A DNA stretch of 64,000 nt from Bdellovibrionales bacterium Ga0074137 (GTDB lineage Bacteria > Bdellovibrionota > Bdellovibrionia > Bdellovibrionales > JAMPXM01), in contig LNDT01000033.1 of the NCBI GenBank assembly GCA_001464715.1, positions 1 through 64,000 on the forward strand, given 5' to 3'. The notes beneath the pieces are model-generated. The model saw only the letters and a program-made list of their open reading frames with translations. It ran no database searches and was not told the DNA's origin. Numbering within the stretch: position 1 is the first letter of the stretch; each line of letters starts with the position of its first letter. A program made the translations under genes and the position numbers. Positions 17,247-26,159 of the stretch are shown here, piece after piece.

Positions 17247-19886
17247 ATGTGTGCGCAGCATAGAGCCGCGCCTCAGCTGTGGAACTCGCGGAGAGAGGGC
17301 TTCAACCTGAACGGCATCCCGAACACCTTTCGAAAAGCGATTCTTTCTATTTCAGCGACAATGTGTGCGGTGCTTTTTAGCGCGACGACACTGACGCCAA
17401 TGGCGGACGCACAGACTCCGGCGGCACCGCCAGTCTCTGCGGCACCTGCGGCGAAGAGAACGGCAACACCGGCTCAGAAAAAACCGACTCGACGAGTTGC
17501 GCCCCGACCATCGAACCGAACGCGCGCTCTCCCTCGCGCGGTGAGAAAAGCTCGACCCGCGCCATCGGCGCCAGGCGCAGTTCGTTCGGCTCAAGGGCCG
17601 GTTGTTCAAAAGATCGTCGTCAAAGGAAACAAGAAAATTGAAGTCGATGCCGTTGTCGCCAAGCTTGTCACAAAAGTCGGTGAGGCATTTTCTGACGAGA
17701 CCGCGCGGCAAGATATTGAGGCTCTTTTCAAAACGGGATTCTTCTACGACGTCATCGTAGAGAAAGCGCCGCTAGAGAGTGGTCTTCAGGTCACATACAC
17801 AGTGGTTGAAAAACCGTCGGTCGTTGAAATTCTATTCACCGGTAACGACGAGATTGATTCGACCGAGCTCAACACCACGGCGGCCATTAAGCCCTATGAG
17901 ATCTTGAACATGGGCCGCGTCCGCGACGCCGTCGAAAAGATCCAGAAAATGTACGAGGACAAAGGTTTTTTCTTGGCTCGAATCACCCCGAAGATCGAGC
18001 CAGCAGGGACCGATGGACTTGGCGAACAAGCCGTTCGCCTTACTTTTGAGATTCAAGAGAATGAAAAAGTAAAAGTGAAGCGCATCACGATTCTTGGAAA
18101 TCGCCAGATGCGAGACGGTAAAATTAAGGGACTTCTTCAGACGCAAGAGGGCGGCTTTTTTAGCTTCGTTTCTTCAAGCGGTTCGTACAAACAAGACGCG
18201 TTTGACCGAGACGTTCAGTTGATCAATTACCTCTACTTCAATGAAGGTTACGTTCAGGTCAAAGTCGACCGCCCACAGGTCTATGTAACGCCGGATAAAA
18301 AGGGCATTTACATTACGATTCGTGTGGAAGAGGGCGAGCGATTTAAAGTTGGAACCGTCGATTTTGCGGGCGATCTTTTGTTCTCAAGAAGCGAACTGGA
18401 AGAGTCCGCAGAGATCGACCAATCAGAGTGGTACGCGCACGAAACGTTGCTGAAAGACATTCGAACGGTTCAAGCGAAGTACGGCGATCTTGGTTACGCC
18501 TATGCGAACATCATTCCGCGCACGCGCATTCGCGAAAGTGACAAAGAAGTCGATCTGACGTTTGAAATCGACAAAGGCAACAAGGTCTATTTTGGCCGTA
18601 TCAGCGTCGTCGGGAACTCGAAGACTCGCGACAAAGTTGTTCGCCGCGAACTTCTGGTGAACGAGGGCGAGCTATACAACGAAACTCGTCGTCGCGAATC
18701 GCTCGAGAACGTGAAGCGTCTTGGGTATTTCGATGACGTAAATTTCAACGCATCGACGCCCAGTGAAAACCAAGACCTCATGAACATCGACATCGTCGTG
18801 AAAGAACGAAACACCGGCTCGATTCAAGTCGGCGCTGGTTACTCGACGTATTCTCAGTTCATCTTTAACGGCCAAGTGAATCAGATCAATTTGTTCGGTA
18901 AGGGTCAGCGTCTTGGCGTTTCGATCGATCTTTCGAGCAATCAATCGCTCTTCAATTTGAATTTCACCGAGCCTTATTTCTTGGATACCGAGTGGTCGCT
19001 AGGTTTTGATGCTTATCAGTCGAAGCGAACGACCGCCGAGTACGAAGAGACGAAAAAAGGCGGAGCGATTCGTGTCGGATATCCGATCACACGGTTCCTG
19101 CGCACGTTCTTGCGATACAAGCTTGAGTCGGCCGAAATTCTTTTGGATCCAACCTACGGCGACGAAGATCTCTTCCCAGTGCCGGGCCCCATCAACGGTC
19201 CCGATCCGCAGGGAAATCCGAATGGCGTCACGTCGTCGGCTACGTTCACTCTTGAATATGACAAACGAAACGACCGCTTCACACCGACAAAAGGTGTCTA
19301 TGCGTCGGGTTCGCTTGAGTACGCAGGACTTGGTGGGGATCAGAATTTTACAAAGGGACTTTTCACGGGCCGCGTTTACGAGCGCATCGTCTGGGATGTC
19401 ATCTTCCGAAGTAACTTGTCCTATGGGTTCGTTCGGTCCAACGAGCCGGGGCGTGAGCCGCCATTCAACGAACTCTTCCTTCTTGGAGGCGCGAATTCGC
19501 TTCGAGGTTTCAATTGGTTCTCGGTCGCTGAACGAAAAAAGTCGGCACGAGTGCGCCAGCGTTTGATCGACCAGGGGCTTCCACCAGAGACGGCGGATAT
19601 TCGTTCGAACCGTCCTTTCGGCGGTACCGAGCAGCTGTTCTATCAAGGGGAGCTTGAGTTTCCATTGATCCAAGAAGCTGGCATCAAGGGCGTCGTCTTT
19701 TTCGATATTGGACAAGCCAACAATGTGATTTCAGCGTCGGAGTTTAGAAAGAACGTCGGATTCGGTTTCCGTTGGTTCTCGCCGATTGGACCGCTTCGAT
19801 TCGAATGGGGCTTCCCACTGGATCGTCGTCCCGAATATGAAGAGCCCGCCGTGGTCTTTCAGTTCGCGATCGGTTCACCGTTTTAA
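17247..19886 (+). CDS. bamA: Outer membrane protein assembly factor BamA
   Basis: BamA is the central Omp85 protein that folds beta-barrels into the outer membrane. After the signal region, five POTRA repeats run from about residue 115 (VQKIVVKGNKKIEVDAV) to about 520, with recurring GNKK/GNRQ/GNSKTRD starts. They are followed by the barrel with the loop-6 motif in LLGGANSLRGFNWF and a C-terminal phenylalanine. At 879 residues it is longer than E. coli BamA (810), mainly because of a stretch rich in proline, alanine and arginine at about residues 57-115 before POTRA1. The start is uncertain: ATG 17247 gives a long leader, and a later start nearer the hydrophobic stretch is possible. Confidence 0.96.
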   Translation: MCAQHRAAPQLWNSRREGFNLNGIPNTFRKAILSISATMCAVLFSATTLTPMADAQTPAAPPVSAAPAAKRTATPAQKKPTRRVAPRPSNRTRALPRAVRKARPAPSAPGAVRSAQGPVVQKIVVKGNKKIEVDAVVAKLVTKVGEAFSDETARQDIEALFKTGFFYDVIVEKAPLESGLQVTYTVVEKPSVVEILFTGNDEIDSTELNTTAAIKPYEILNMGRVRDAVEKIQKMYEDKGFFLARITPKIEPAGTDGLGEQAVRLTFEIQENEKVKVKRITILGNRQMRDGKIKGLLQTQEGGFFSFVSSSGSYKQDAFDRDVQLINYLYFNEGYVQVKVDRPQVYVTPDKKGIYITIRVEEGERFKVGTVDFAGDLLFSRSELEESAEIDQSEWYAHETLLKDIRTVQAKYGDLGYAYANIIPRTRIRESDKEVDLTFEIDKGNKVYFGRISVVGNSKTRDKVVRRELLVNEGELYNETRRRESLENVKRLGYFDDVNFNASTPSENQDLMNIDIVVKERNTGSIQVGAGYSTYSQFIFNGQVNQINLFGKGQRLGVSIDLSSNQSLFNLNFTEPYFLDTEWSLGFDAYQSKRTTAEYEETKKGGAIRVGYPITRFLRTFLRYKLESAEILLDPTYGDEDLFPVPGPINGPDPQGNPNGVTSSATFTLEYDKRNDRFTPTKGVYASGSLEYAGLGGDQNFTKGLFTGRVYERIVWDVIFRSNLSYGFVRSNEPGREPPFNELFLLGGANSLRGFNWFSVAERKKSARVRQRLIDQGLPPETADIRSNRPFGGTEQLFYQGELEFPLIQEAGIKGVVFFDIGQANNVISASEFRKNVGFGFRWFSPIGPLRFEWGFPLDRRPEYEEPAVVFQFAIGSPF

Positions 19887-19944
19887 AGATTTGGAATTGA
19901 TTAACGAGCGACAAGAGTTTGTCGTTCTAAAAGGAGTGCAGCGT

Positions 19945-20502
19945 ATGACGTCACGGAATGAAATGAAAGTTAGCTCGGTGGCAAAAGTTCTTGGAGCTTT
20001 TGTCATGGTTTGCGGTCTTGTCGGGGTATCGAACGTGGCTTTGGCGCAAGACGCAGGCGCGAAAGTTGGAATTGTCGATATCGAAAAAGCGATCAAAGCG
20101 ACAGCGGCGGGTCAGAAGATGACAAAAGATCTTCAAGGCGAGTTTGAAAAGAAAAAAAACGAGTTCCAAAAGCGCGACACAGATCTTCGTAAGATGTTTG
20201 AAGATCTTGAGAAAAAGAAATCTCTTTTGACCGAAGAAGCGCGCCAGAAGAAAGCCGGAGAACTTCAGCAAGAGCAGATGAAGTTCCAAAAGGAAGTGGC
20301 GGAGAGCCAGACCACAATTCAGAAAAAAGAGCGCGATATGCTTGAGCCGATCGCAAAGAAAATGGAAGAGATCATCGAGAAGGTCGCTAAAGATGGATCT
20401 TACACTGCGATCTTGGATCGTCGCGCGATTCTTTGGGGGTCAAAAGCCGCTGATCTTACAGACGTGATCGTAAAAGAGTTCGAGAAAACTTCTAAGAAAT
20501 AA
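19945..20502 (+). CDS. skp: Periplasmic chaperone Skp/OmpH
   Basis: A 185-residue exported protein. The signal peptide ends at VALA-QDAGA, then VGIVDIEKAIKATAAGQKMTKDL begins the OmpH domain, followed by a long lysine- and glutamate-rich coiled coil (about residues 60-150) and a C-terminal strand (SYTAILDRRAILWG). Skp trimers carry unfolded outer-membrane proteins through the periplasm to BamA, the gene directly upstream. The start at 19945 is supported by AAGGAG 8 bases ahead; the longer frame upstream overlaps bamA and has no merit. Confidence 0.93.
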   Translation: MTSRNEMKVSSVAKVLGAFVMVCGLVGVSNVALAQDAGAKVGIVDIEKAIKATAAGQKMTKDLQGEFEKKKNEFQKRDTDLRKMFEDLEKKKSLLTEEARQKKAGELQQEQMKFQKEVAESQTTIQKKERDMLEPIAKKMEEIIEKVAKDGSYTAILDRRAILWGSKAADLTDVIVKEFEKTSKK

Positions 20503-20546
20503 GACAAAGAAGTAAATCTAGTCAGTAGCACTGGCGGGAAGTTCGA

Positions 20547-21020
20547 ATGGCGGTAAAACCGGTTTATGATATCTCGGATATTTTGCGGATACTTCCGCAC
20601 CGATTTCCTTTTCTTCTTGTCGATCGCGTGGACGTTCTTGATCGCGATCTGAAGGCGAAAAATCGAGTCGGATGGAAGATTCGCGCGATAAAAAACGTGA
20701 CCATCAATGAACCCTTTTTTCCGGGCCACTTTCCTCATCGGCCCGTTATGCCCGGTGTGCTTCAGATTGAAGCCATGGCGCAGGCGGGCTGTCTCACGGT
20801 CGTCGATCCCGACGGTCCCGAGATGGATGTCGCGATTGCCGGGATTAATAATGCTCGGTTTCGTCGGCCCGTCGTCCCTGGGGATCAACTGACTTTGACC
20901 GCTGAGATTACAAAAGACCGCGGTCAGATTATGGTTCTCAAATGTCAGATGCTGATCGACGGCGATCTTGTGAGCGAGGCAGAGCTGATTGCCAAGGTCT
21001 TCCCGAAAGGTTCGTCATGA
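20547..21020 (+). CDS. fabZ: 3-hydroxyacyl-ACP dehydratase FabZ
   Basis: FabZ dehydrates (3R)-hydroxyacyl-ACP in fatty acid elongation, competing with LpxA for hydroxyacyl-ACP. The 157-residue hot-dog-fold protein shows LPHRFPFLLVDRV, the catalytic histidine in FFPGHFPHRPVMPGVLQIEAMAQ with the glutamate downstream, and the C-terminal RFRRPVVPGDQL. The stop overlaps the lpxA start (ATGA). The skp-fabZ-lpxA-lpxB order is widespread in Gram-negative bacteria (lpxD is missing from this block). Confidence 0.97.
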   Translation: MAVKPVYDISDILRILPHRFPFLLVDRVDVLDRDLKAKNRVGWKIRAIKNVTINEPFFPGHFPHRPVMPGVLQIEAMAQAGCLTVVDPDGPEMDVAIAGINNARFRRPVVPGDQLTLTAEITKDRGQIMVLKCQMLIDGDLVSEAELIAKVFPKGSS

Positions 21021-21805
21021 GTCAGATTCATCCCTCGAGTGTTATCTCTAAAGAAGCCGAAATAGCTGATGATGTCGTGATCGGACCTTTTTGTATTATC
21101 CGGGGACGCGTGAAACTTGGCCGTGGATGCCGTTTGGAATCGCATGTGAGCCTTGGCAGTGACTACGGCATCGTAGAAATTGGCGAGCGAAACGTTTTTA
21201 GCGCTGGTGCCGTGGTCGGTGGACCGCCTCAAGATCTCTCTTACCGAAATGAAGCAACGAAGCTTTTTATCGGAAATGACAATATGATTCGCGAAATGGT
21301 GACTATCAACATTGGCTCTCCCAAGCAAGGTTGGGGAACAACGCGAGTTGGAAGTCATTGCCTGATCATGGCCTATTCTCATGTGGCCCATGACTGCACG
21401 ATTGGCGACCATGTTGTTATCGCCAATACCACTCAGCTTGCGGGCCACGTGATTTTTGAAGATCACGTCAAAGTGGGCGGTATCTGCGCTTTCAACCAGT
21501 TTGTCAAAGTCGGAAAGTACGCTTACATCGCTGGGGATTCGGCTGTGAATAAGGACATTTTGCCATTCACGATTGCCCAGGGAAAGTATGCTGTTATGCG
21601 AGCTACGAACCGCATTGGTATGGAGCGAGCGGGGTATTCGAAAGAAGACGTTGAGGGAATCAATCGCGCTGTCCGCATCATCACAAAAGGTGGAGACACC
21701 GTCGATGCATCGATTGCTCGAATCAAGCAAGAGTGCGGTGAGGGACCGGCCTTGGCGGACTTCATCGGATTTGCAGTTAGTTCCACGCGCGGTCTCGCGC
21801 TTTAA
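21017..21805 (+). CDS. lpxA: Acyl-ACP--UDP-sugar O/N-acyltransferase LpxA
   Basis: LpxA performs the first step of lipid A synthesis, placing a 3-hydroxyacyl chain on position 3 of UDP-GlcNAc or its 3-amino analogue. The 262-residue sequence has the left-handed beta-helix hexapeptide pattern (IHPSSVISKEAEIADDVVIG...) and the catalytic histidine in MAYSHVAHDCTIGDHVVIAN, with a helical C-terminal domain. I take ATG 21017 as the start because it overlaps the fabZ stop; the open frame further upstream lies in fabZ. The adjacent GnnA-like gene raises the possibility that it is an N-acyltransferase using a 3-amino sugar. Confidence 0.96.
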   Translation: MSQIHPSSVISKEAEIADDVVIGPFCIIRGRVKLGRGCRLESHVSLGSDYGIVEIGERNVFSAGAVVGGPPQDLSYRNEATKLFIGNDNMIREMVTINIGSPKQGWGTTRVGSHCLIMAYSHVAHDCTIGDHVVIANTTQLAGHVIFEDHVKVGGICAFNQFVKVGKYAYIAGDSAVNKDILPFTIAQGKYAVMRATNRIGMERAGYSKEDVEGINRAVRIITKGGDTVDASIARIKQECGEGPALADFIGFAVSSTRGLAL

Positions 21806-21837
21806 GGCCTGCACAGTATCGCGCTTAGAGGAAAGAA

Positions 21838-22899
21838 GTGGCAGCGAAAATGAATACGAAAGCTTTGCGGTGTGCCGTCGTCGGTGTTGGTTACTTGGGC
21901 CGATTTCATGCCCAAAAATACGCGAAGCTTGCAAGCCTCGCTGAGGGTGAGCCGGGCTGGGCCGGAGCCGTTGAATTTGTGGGCGTGGCCGACATGGATC
22001 CGGTGCGCGCGAAGTCGGTCGCGGACGAACTGAAGACATCGGTATTTTCGATCGACGATCTTTTGCGTAAAGGCCAAAATGGCGAGCTCGATGCGGTCAC
22101 AATTGCGGCCAGCACGAGAGCTCACTACGAACTCACCAAAAAATTCCTCTCGGCCGGCGTTCACGTGAACGTTGAAAAGCCAATGACGTCCACTCTAGAA
22201 GAGGGTGAAGAGGTTGTTCGCCTGGCCAAAGAGAAAAACCTGATTCTTCAAGTCGGTCACGTCGAGCGGTTTAATCCGGCGCTTGTCGCCGCGAAAGAAA
22301 AGTTGAAGCGCCCCTTATTTATTGAGTGTCATCGCCTGGCGCCGTTTAAGCCTCGGGGTGTTGATGTCGATGTGGTCTTGGATTTGATGATCCACGACCT
22401 TGACGTGATTTTGTCGCTTGTGAAATCGAAAGTGAAATCGGTGTCCGCGGTGGGAACACCTGTGCTGACTCCGCTTGTCGATATCGCCAACGCGCGCGTT
22501 GAGTTTGAATCCGGAACGGTCGCAAATATTACCGCCAGCCGAGTTTCGCAGACGGCGACAAGAAAATTTCGCGTGTTTCAAGAAAAGCAGTATCTCTCGA
22601 TTGATTTTGGTTCAGGCGATGTGAATCTCACCACCAAAACGGGCGGTGATTGGCCTGAAGATTTAGCCAGTGTGACTGACCCGGGCCAACTACCGCTGGA
22701 ATTTGAACATTGGAGTCTTGAAAAAGGCGACGCCTTATTGTTTGAGACGACAGCGTTTGTAGAGGCGTGTCGCGGCGAAAAGTCCGTCACGGTGTCCGGC
22801 GCTGATGGTCTTGAAGCGATGCGATTGGCCAGCCGAATTCAAGATGCCATTAAAGAGTCGCTGCGGGTTCGAAACACTTCCTTAGGACTTGAGGCCTAG
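21838..22899 (+). CDS. Gfo/Idh/MocA oxidoreductase, GnnA-like
   Basis: A 353-residue NAD(P)-dependent oxidoreductase. It has the Rossmann start CAVVGVGYLGRFHAQKYAKL, the family motif VNVEKPMTS with the catalytic EKP lysine, and GHVERFNPALVAAKEKL. Members located between lpxA and lpxB can be GnnA, which oxidises the 3-hydroxyl of UDP-GlcNAc so that GnnB can aminate it, giving lipid A built on 2,3-diaminoglucose. A Bdellovibrio lipid A of that type has been reported. No gnnB-like transaminase lies beside it. The start is GTG 21838 with a GAGGAAAG ribosome site. Confidence 0.85.
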   Translation: MAAKMNTKALRCAVVGVGYLGRFHAQKYAKLASLAEGEPGWAGAVEFVGVADMDPVRAKSVADELKTSVFSIDDLLRKGQNGELDAVTIAASTRAHYELTKKFLSAGVHVNVEKPMTSTLEEGEEVVRLAKEKNLILQVGHVERFNPALVAAKEKLKRPLFIECHRLAPFKPRGVDVDVVLDLMIHDLDVILSLVKSKVKSVSAVGTPVLTPLVDIANARVEFESGTVANITASRVSQTATRKFRVFQEKQYLSIDFGSGDVNLTTKTGGDWPEDLASVTDPGQLPLEFEHWSLEKGDALLFETTAFVEACRGEKSVTVSGADGLEAMRLASRIQDAIKESLRVRNTSLGLEA

Positions 22900-22901
22900 C
22901 G

Positions 22902-24077
22902 GTGGGACGAGTTTTGATCGTGGCGGGCGAGGCTTCGTCGAGTCTCTATGCTCAGCGACTGATCGAATTTTGGAAGTCTGACGCCCAGTCTTCAAAGCGG
23001 TCTTACGACTTATTCGGAGTGGGTAGTCCCGAGATGGAAGCGCTTGGTTTTAAGCGTCTTGGAAAATCGGAAGAGATGGCCGTTGTCGGTCTTCAAGAAG
23101 TGATCAAACATTTCCCTCTGATTCGGCGGGTGTATAAGGCATTGCTCGCCGAATGCGACCGTGAAAAACCGGACTTTGCTCTTTTGCTCGACTATCCCGA
23201 CTTCAATCTTCGGCTCGCGAAAGATTTGAAGAAGCGCGGGATCCGCGTTGTCTATTATATCTCGCCCCAAGTTTGGGCTTGGCGAACAAGCCGCGTGAAT
23301 CTCATTCGCAAAGTCGTTGATGAGATGCTTGTCGTGTTCCCGTTTGAAGCCCCGTTTTTTGCAAAACACGGCGTAGCTTCGACATTTGTCGGACATCCAC
23401 TTTTGGATGAACTGGCGAGGCGCCCCGACGAATCGGCTAAACAAGCGAAAACTCACCGCGAGCGTTACGGCATCGCGCCCGACGAGATTGTGCTTGGGCT
23501 CATGCCGGGAAGCCGTGAGAGTGAACTTAAAAGTCATCTCGAAGAGCAATTGGCAGCGGCTGAACTTTTAGTCAGCCGCTATCCCAAAGTTCGGCCTGTG
23601 CTTTTGTGCGCTCCGACGATCACTCGTGAGCGCCTTCAAATGGCGACGTCGGACTTTTCGATGCCTCTTCAGATTATCAAAGAAGAGCCACTCGAGATGA
23701 TCCAGCTGAGCGATATTCTTCTGGTCGCATCGGGTACAGCGACCTTGATGGTGGGGCTCATGGCAAAGCCCATGGTGATCATGTACCGAATGAATGCGGT
23801 CACGGCGTGGTTTGCGAAAAAGCTTGTCAAGCACACACGTTTTTTCGGAATGGTGAATTTGATTTTGGACCGCGAAGTCGTTCGCGAGCTTTTTCAAGAA
23901 GAGGCTTCGGCCGCAGGTATGGCGACGGAACTTGAAAAGCTGTTGCCGATAGAAAGTCGTCAAGCCAAAGCCTCTGAGCTTTTAGAACTTCGATTGCGGT
24001 TGGGTGAACGTGGCGCCACGAAGCGAGTGGCCGAACGTTTGGAGTCGTACTTCGCATCATCGTCTCGGCCAGGTTAA
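22902..24077 (+). CDS. lpxB: Lipid-A-disaccharide synthase LpxB
   Basis: A 391-residue GT-B glycosyltransferase (family 19) that joins UDP-diacylglucosamine and lipid X into the lipid A disaccharide. Signature segments are VAGEASSSLYAQRLIEF, FGVGSPEMEALGF, DYPDFNLRLAKDLK, YYISPQVWAWRTSRV, GLMPGSRESELKSH and a C-terminal SGTATLMVGLMAKPMVIMYRMN. It starts with GTG two bases after the preceding stop, so it is tightly coupled. Confidence 0.96.
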   Translation: MGRVLIVAGEASSSLYAQRLIEFWKSDAQSSKRSYDLFGVGSPEMEALGFKRLGKSEEMAVVGLQEVIKHFPLIRRVYKALLAECDREKPDFALLLDYPDFNLRLAKDLKKRGIRVVYYISPQVWAWRTSRVNLIRKVVDEMLVVFPFEAPFFAKHGVASTFVGHPLLDELARRPDESAKQAKTHRERYGIAPDEIVLGLMPGSRESELKSHLEEQLAAAELLVSRYPKVRPVLLCAPTITRERLQMATSDFSMPLQIIKEEPLEMIQLSDILLVASGTATLMVGLMAKPMVIMYRMNAVTAWFAKKLVKHTRFFGMVNLILDREVVRELFQEEASAAGMATELEKLLPIESRQAKASELLELRLRLGERGATKRVAERLESYFASSSRPG

Positions 24078-24078
24078 T

Positions 24079-25224
24079 ATGAGTCTTGTCCGCATCGCTG
24101 ATACCATTTGGTTTCGCCAGATATTTGCTCCGCCGCTGGCGCTTTTGTCGCTGGTCTTTGAACTTGTCGTTCGTCTTCGGGCGACGTTGTACAAATGGGG
24201 CATTATTCCCTCAGATTCGTGTGGCGCCTTTGTTGTTTCGCTTGGAAACCTTCAAGCCGGCGGCACAGGTAAGACTCCCATCGCTGAATTTTTGGCGTCT
24301 CGTTGGCGAACTCGTACCAGGCTCGGGATTGTGAGTCGCGGGTACGGCCGGACCACGCGCGGATCTCACCGCGTGCCGACCCCGGGCGTTGGATCACGGG
24401 CCGAAAGAGCCGAAGCCGTCGCAAAATCAGCCGCACTTTATGGCGATGAACCAACACTTCTTTCCGAGCGCCTTGGAACCGATATTCCAATTCAAGTTGG
24501 TGAACGGCGATTGACGGCGGCCAGAGATTTAATTGTCAGTGAAGGTGTTCCGTTGATTTTGCTGGATGATGGATTTCAGCACATGGAGCTCAGGCGAAGT
24601 TTCGATTATGTTCTGATCGACCTTTCGGCGCCAGCTTGGCACTTCAGGCTTCTTCCTTGGGGTCGCCTCCGTGAGCCATTGGCAGCCCTCGACAGAGCGG
24701 ACGCTGTTTTGCTAACAAAAACAGAGGGCCTTTCCGAAGAAAAAATAAAGTCCTTCGAACGCCAGATAAGGCGCATTGTCGATGTGCCGGTGATCCGGTT
24801 TCAGCAAGTGTTGTCGTGGGAGGGAGCCGAGCTTCAGCCGGGCGATAAAGTGATTGCTGTTGCGGGGCTCGCACGACCCGAAGTTTTTTTTGGACTGGTT
24901 CGCGCGCACTCATCAAAACCTGAACTTTTGGGGACCATCGCGTTTAAGGATCATCACGTTTTTGAGAGCGGCGATGTCGATCGGATTCTGGAATTGGCAA
25001 GATCTGTTCAAGCTCGCAAAGTCCTTGTCACCGAAAAAGATGCAGTGAAGCTCGCGGCTCTTTGGCCGAAAACTTCTACCGAAGGCGGTACAGCGAACGC
25101 TTTACCGACGGCGGACCTGGTTGTTTCGAGACTTGAAGTTCGTCCCGCGCGGGAGTTTGATAAAGAGCAATTGGAGCTCGTCGATGAAATCATTCTTGGG
25201 TCACTCCCAAAACCTAAACGCTAA
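24079..25224 (+). CDS. lpxK: Tetraacyldisaccharide 4'-kinase LpxK
   Basis: LpxK phosphorylates the 4' position of the lipid A disaccharide at the inner membrane. The 381-residue protein has an N-terminal hydrophobic helix (PPLALLSLVFELVVRLR), the P-loop NLQAGGTGKTP, then IVSRGYGR and LLDDGFQHMELRR with the catalytic aspartates. I place the start at ATG 24079, one base after the lpxB stop. If lipid A in this organism carries neutral sugars instead of phosphate, as reported for one Bdellovibrio, the presence of LpxK means the phosphate is added and later replaced, or that this strain keeps it. Confidence 0.95.
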   Translation: MSLVRIADTIWFRQIFAPPLALLSLVFELVVRLRATLYKWGIIPSDSCGAFVVSLGNLQAGGTGKTPIAEFLASRWRTRTRLGIVSRGYGRTTRGSHRVPTPGVGSRAERAEAVAKSAALYGDEPTLLSERLGTDIPIQVGERRLTAARDLIVSEGVPLILLDDGFQHMELRRSFDYVLIDLSAPAWHFRLLPWGRLREPLAALDRADAVLLTKTEGLSEEKIKSFERQIRRIVDVPVIRFQQVLSWEGAELQPGDKVIAVAGLARPEVFFGLVRAHSSKPELLGTIAFKDHHVFESGDVDRILELARSVQARKVLVTEKDAVKLAALWPKTSTEGGTANALPTADLVVSRLEVRPAREFDKEQLELVDEIILGSLPKPKR

Positions 25225-26125
25225 GACCTTGGTTTTACGCGCCGTAAGTTCTGCGGGCCGAGCCGTCAGTTTTTTATTTGCAGTCCTACCGGCGCGAGTG
25301 CGCCTTTTCATCGGTGATGTCATTGGCGTCCTATGGTTCGATGTTTTCCGGATTCGTCGGAAAGTTGCCCTCGAGAACTTGAAAATTGCCTTTCCTGAAA
25401 AGTCTGAACACGACCGAATTGTGATCGCTCGAAACTCCTTGAGAAGTCTTGGTCGCTGTTTGACTGAGTTCTTTCTGTTTCCGTTTTTCAAGAGATCCGA
25501 TGTTCCAAAATACTTCACAATTCACGGCCTAGAAAATCTGGAGGCCGCGCGCGCCAAAGACCGGGGCGTTTTAGTGTTGGGCTTACATCTTGGAAATGGT
25601 GATTTTGGTATCGCTGCGCTTTCTCGACTTGGGTACGAAATTTCATTGATCTCTAAGAACTTTAAAACCAAGTGGCTCAATGATCTTTGGTTCGGAATGC
25701 GAGCGCAGCACGGGACACAGTTCATAGCGCCGGAAAAAAGCTCGTTTCAGATTCTCCGAGCATTGAAGGGGAAGCGGACCATATTTTTTGTGCTGGATCA
25801 GTACATGGGGCCTCCCGTTGGGTGCCGTACAATGTTTTTTGGAAAAGAGACGGGAACTGCAATGGGTCTAGCTTTAATTGCTCAGCGAAGTGAAAGCCCG
25901 GTTGTTACGGCCTATACTTTTCGCGAGGCGGACGGTCGACATGTGATCGTGATTGGGCCCGAGATTCCATGGCAATCAAGCGTCACGTCGCTTGGCCAGG
26001 TTGCAAGGGATGAAGAAAACATAACTACCATGACTCAAGTCTATACGGATAAGCTCGAGGAGATTGTACGACGGTTTCCAGATCAGTGGATGTGGATCCA
26101 TCGTCGATGGAAAAACTTCGGCTAA
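25184..26125 (+). CDS. Lipid A biosynthesis acyltransferase (LpxL/HtrB family)
   Basis: A 313-residue membrane-associated late acyltransferase that adds secondary acyl chains to lipid A. The HxxxxD catalytic motif is in LGLHLGNGDFGIAAL. The N-terminal hydrophobic segment (FLFAVLPARVRLFIGDVIGVLWF) and the C-terminal FPDQWMWIHRRWK are typical of the family. The ATG at 25184 has GGAG about 8 bases ahead and overlaps the end of lpxK by 41 bases. Whether it is the LpxL, LpxM or LpxP type cannot be told. Confidence 0.9.
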   Translation: MKSFLGHSQNLNAKTLVLRAVSSAGRAVSFLFAVLPARVRLFIGDVIGVLWFDVFRIRRKVALENLKIAFPEKSEHDRIVIARNSLRSLGRCLTEFFLFPFFKRSDVPKYFTIHGLENLEAARAKDRGVLVLGLHLGNGDFGIAALSRLGYEISLISKNFKTKWLNDLWFGMRAQHGTQFIAPEKSSFQILRALKGKRTIFFVLDQYMGPPVGCRTMFFGKETGTAMGLALIAQRSESPVVTAYTFREADGRHVIVIGPEIPWQSSVTSLGQVARDEENITTMTQVYTDKLEEIVRRFPDQWMWIHRRWKNFG

Positions 26126-26159
26126 AATCAGACGTCTTGAGTCTGACCAGAAAGATTCA

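Noticed and set aside
18999-19715. Open frame antisense to the bamA barrel region
   Set aside because: The bamA homology is continuous. The antisense text is cysteine- and arginine-rich shadow coding.
20945-22039. Open frame of 364 codons antisense to lpxA and the oxidoreductase
   Set aside because: Both plus-strand genes are unambiguous. The minus frame is arginine- and serine-rich with no protein character.
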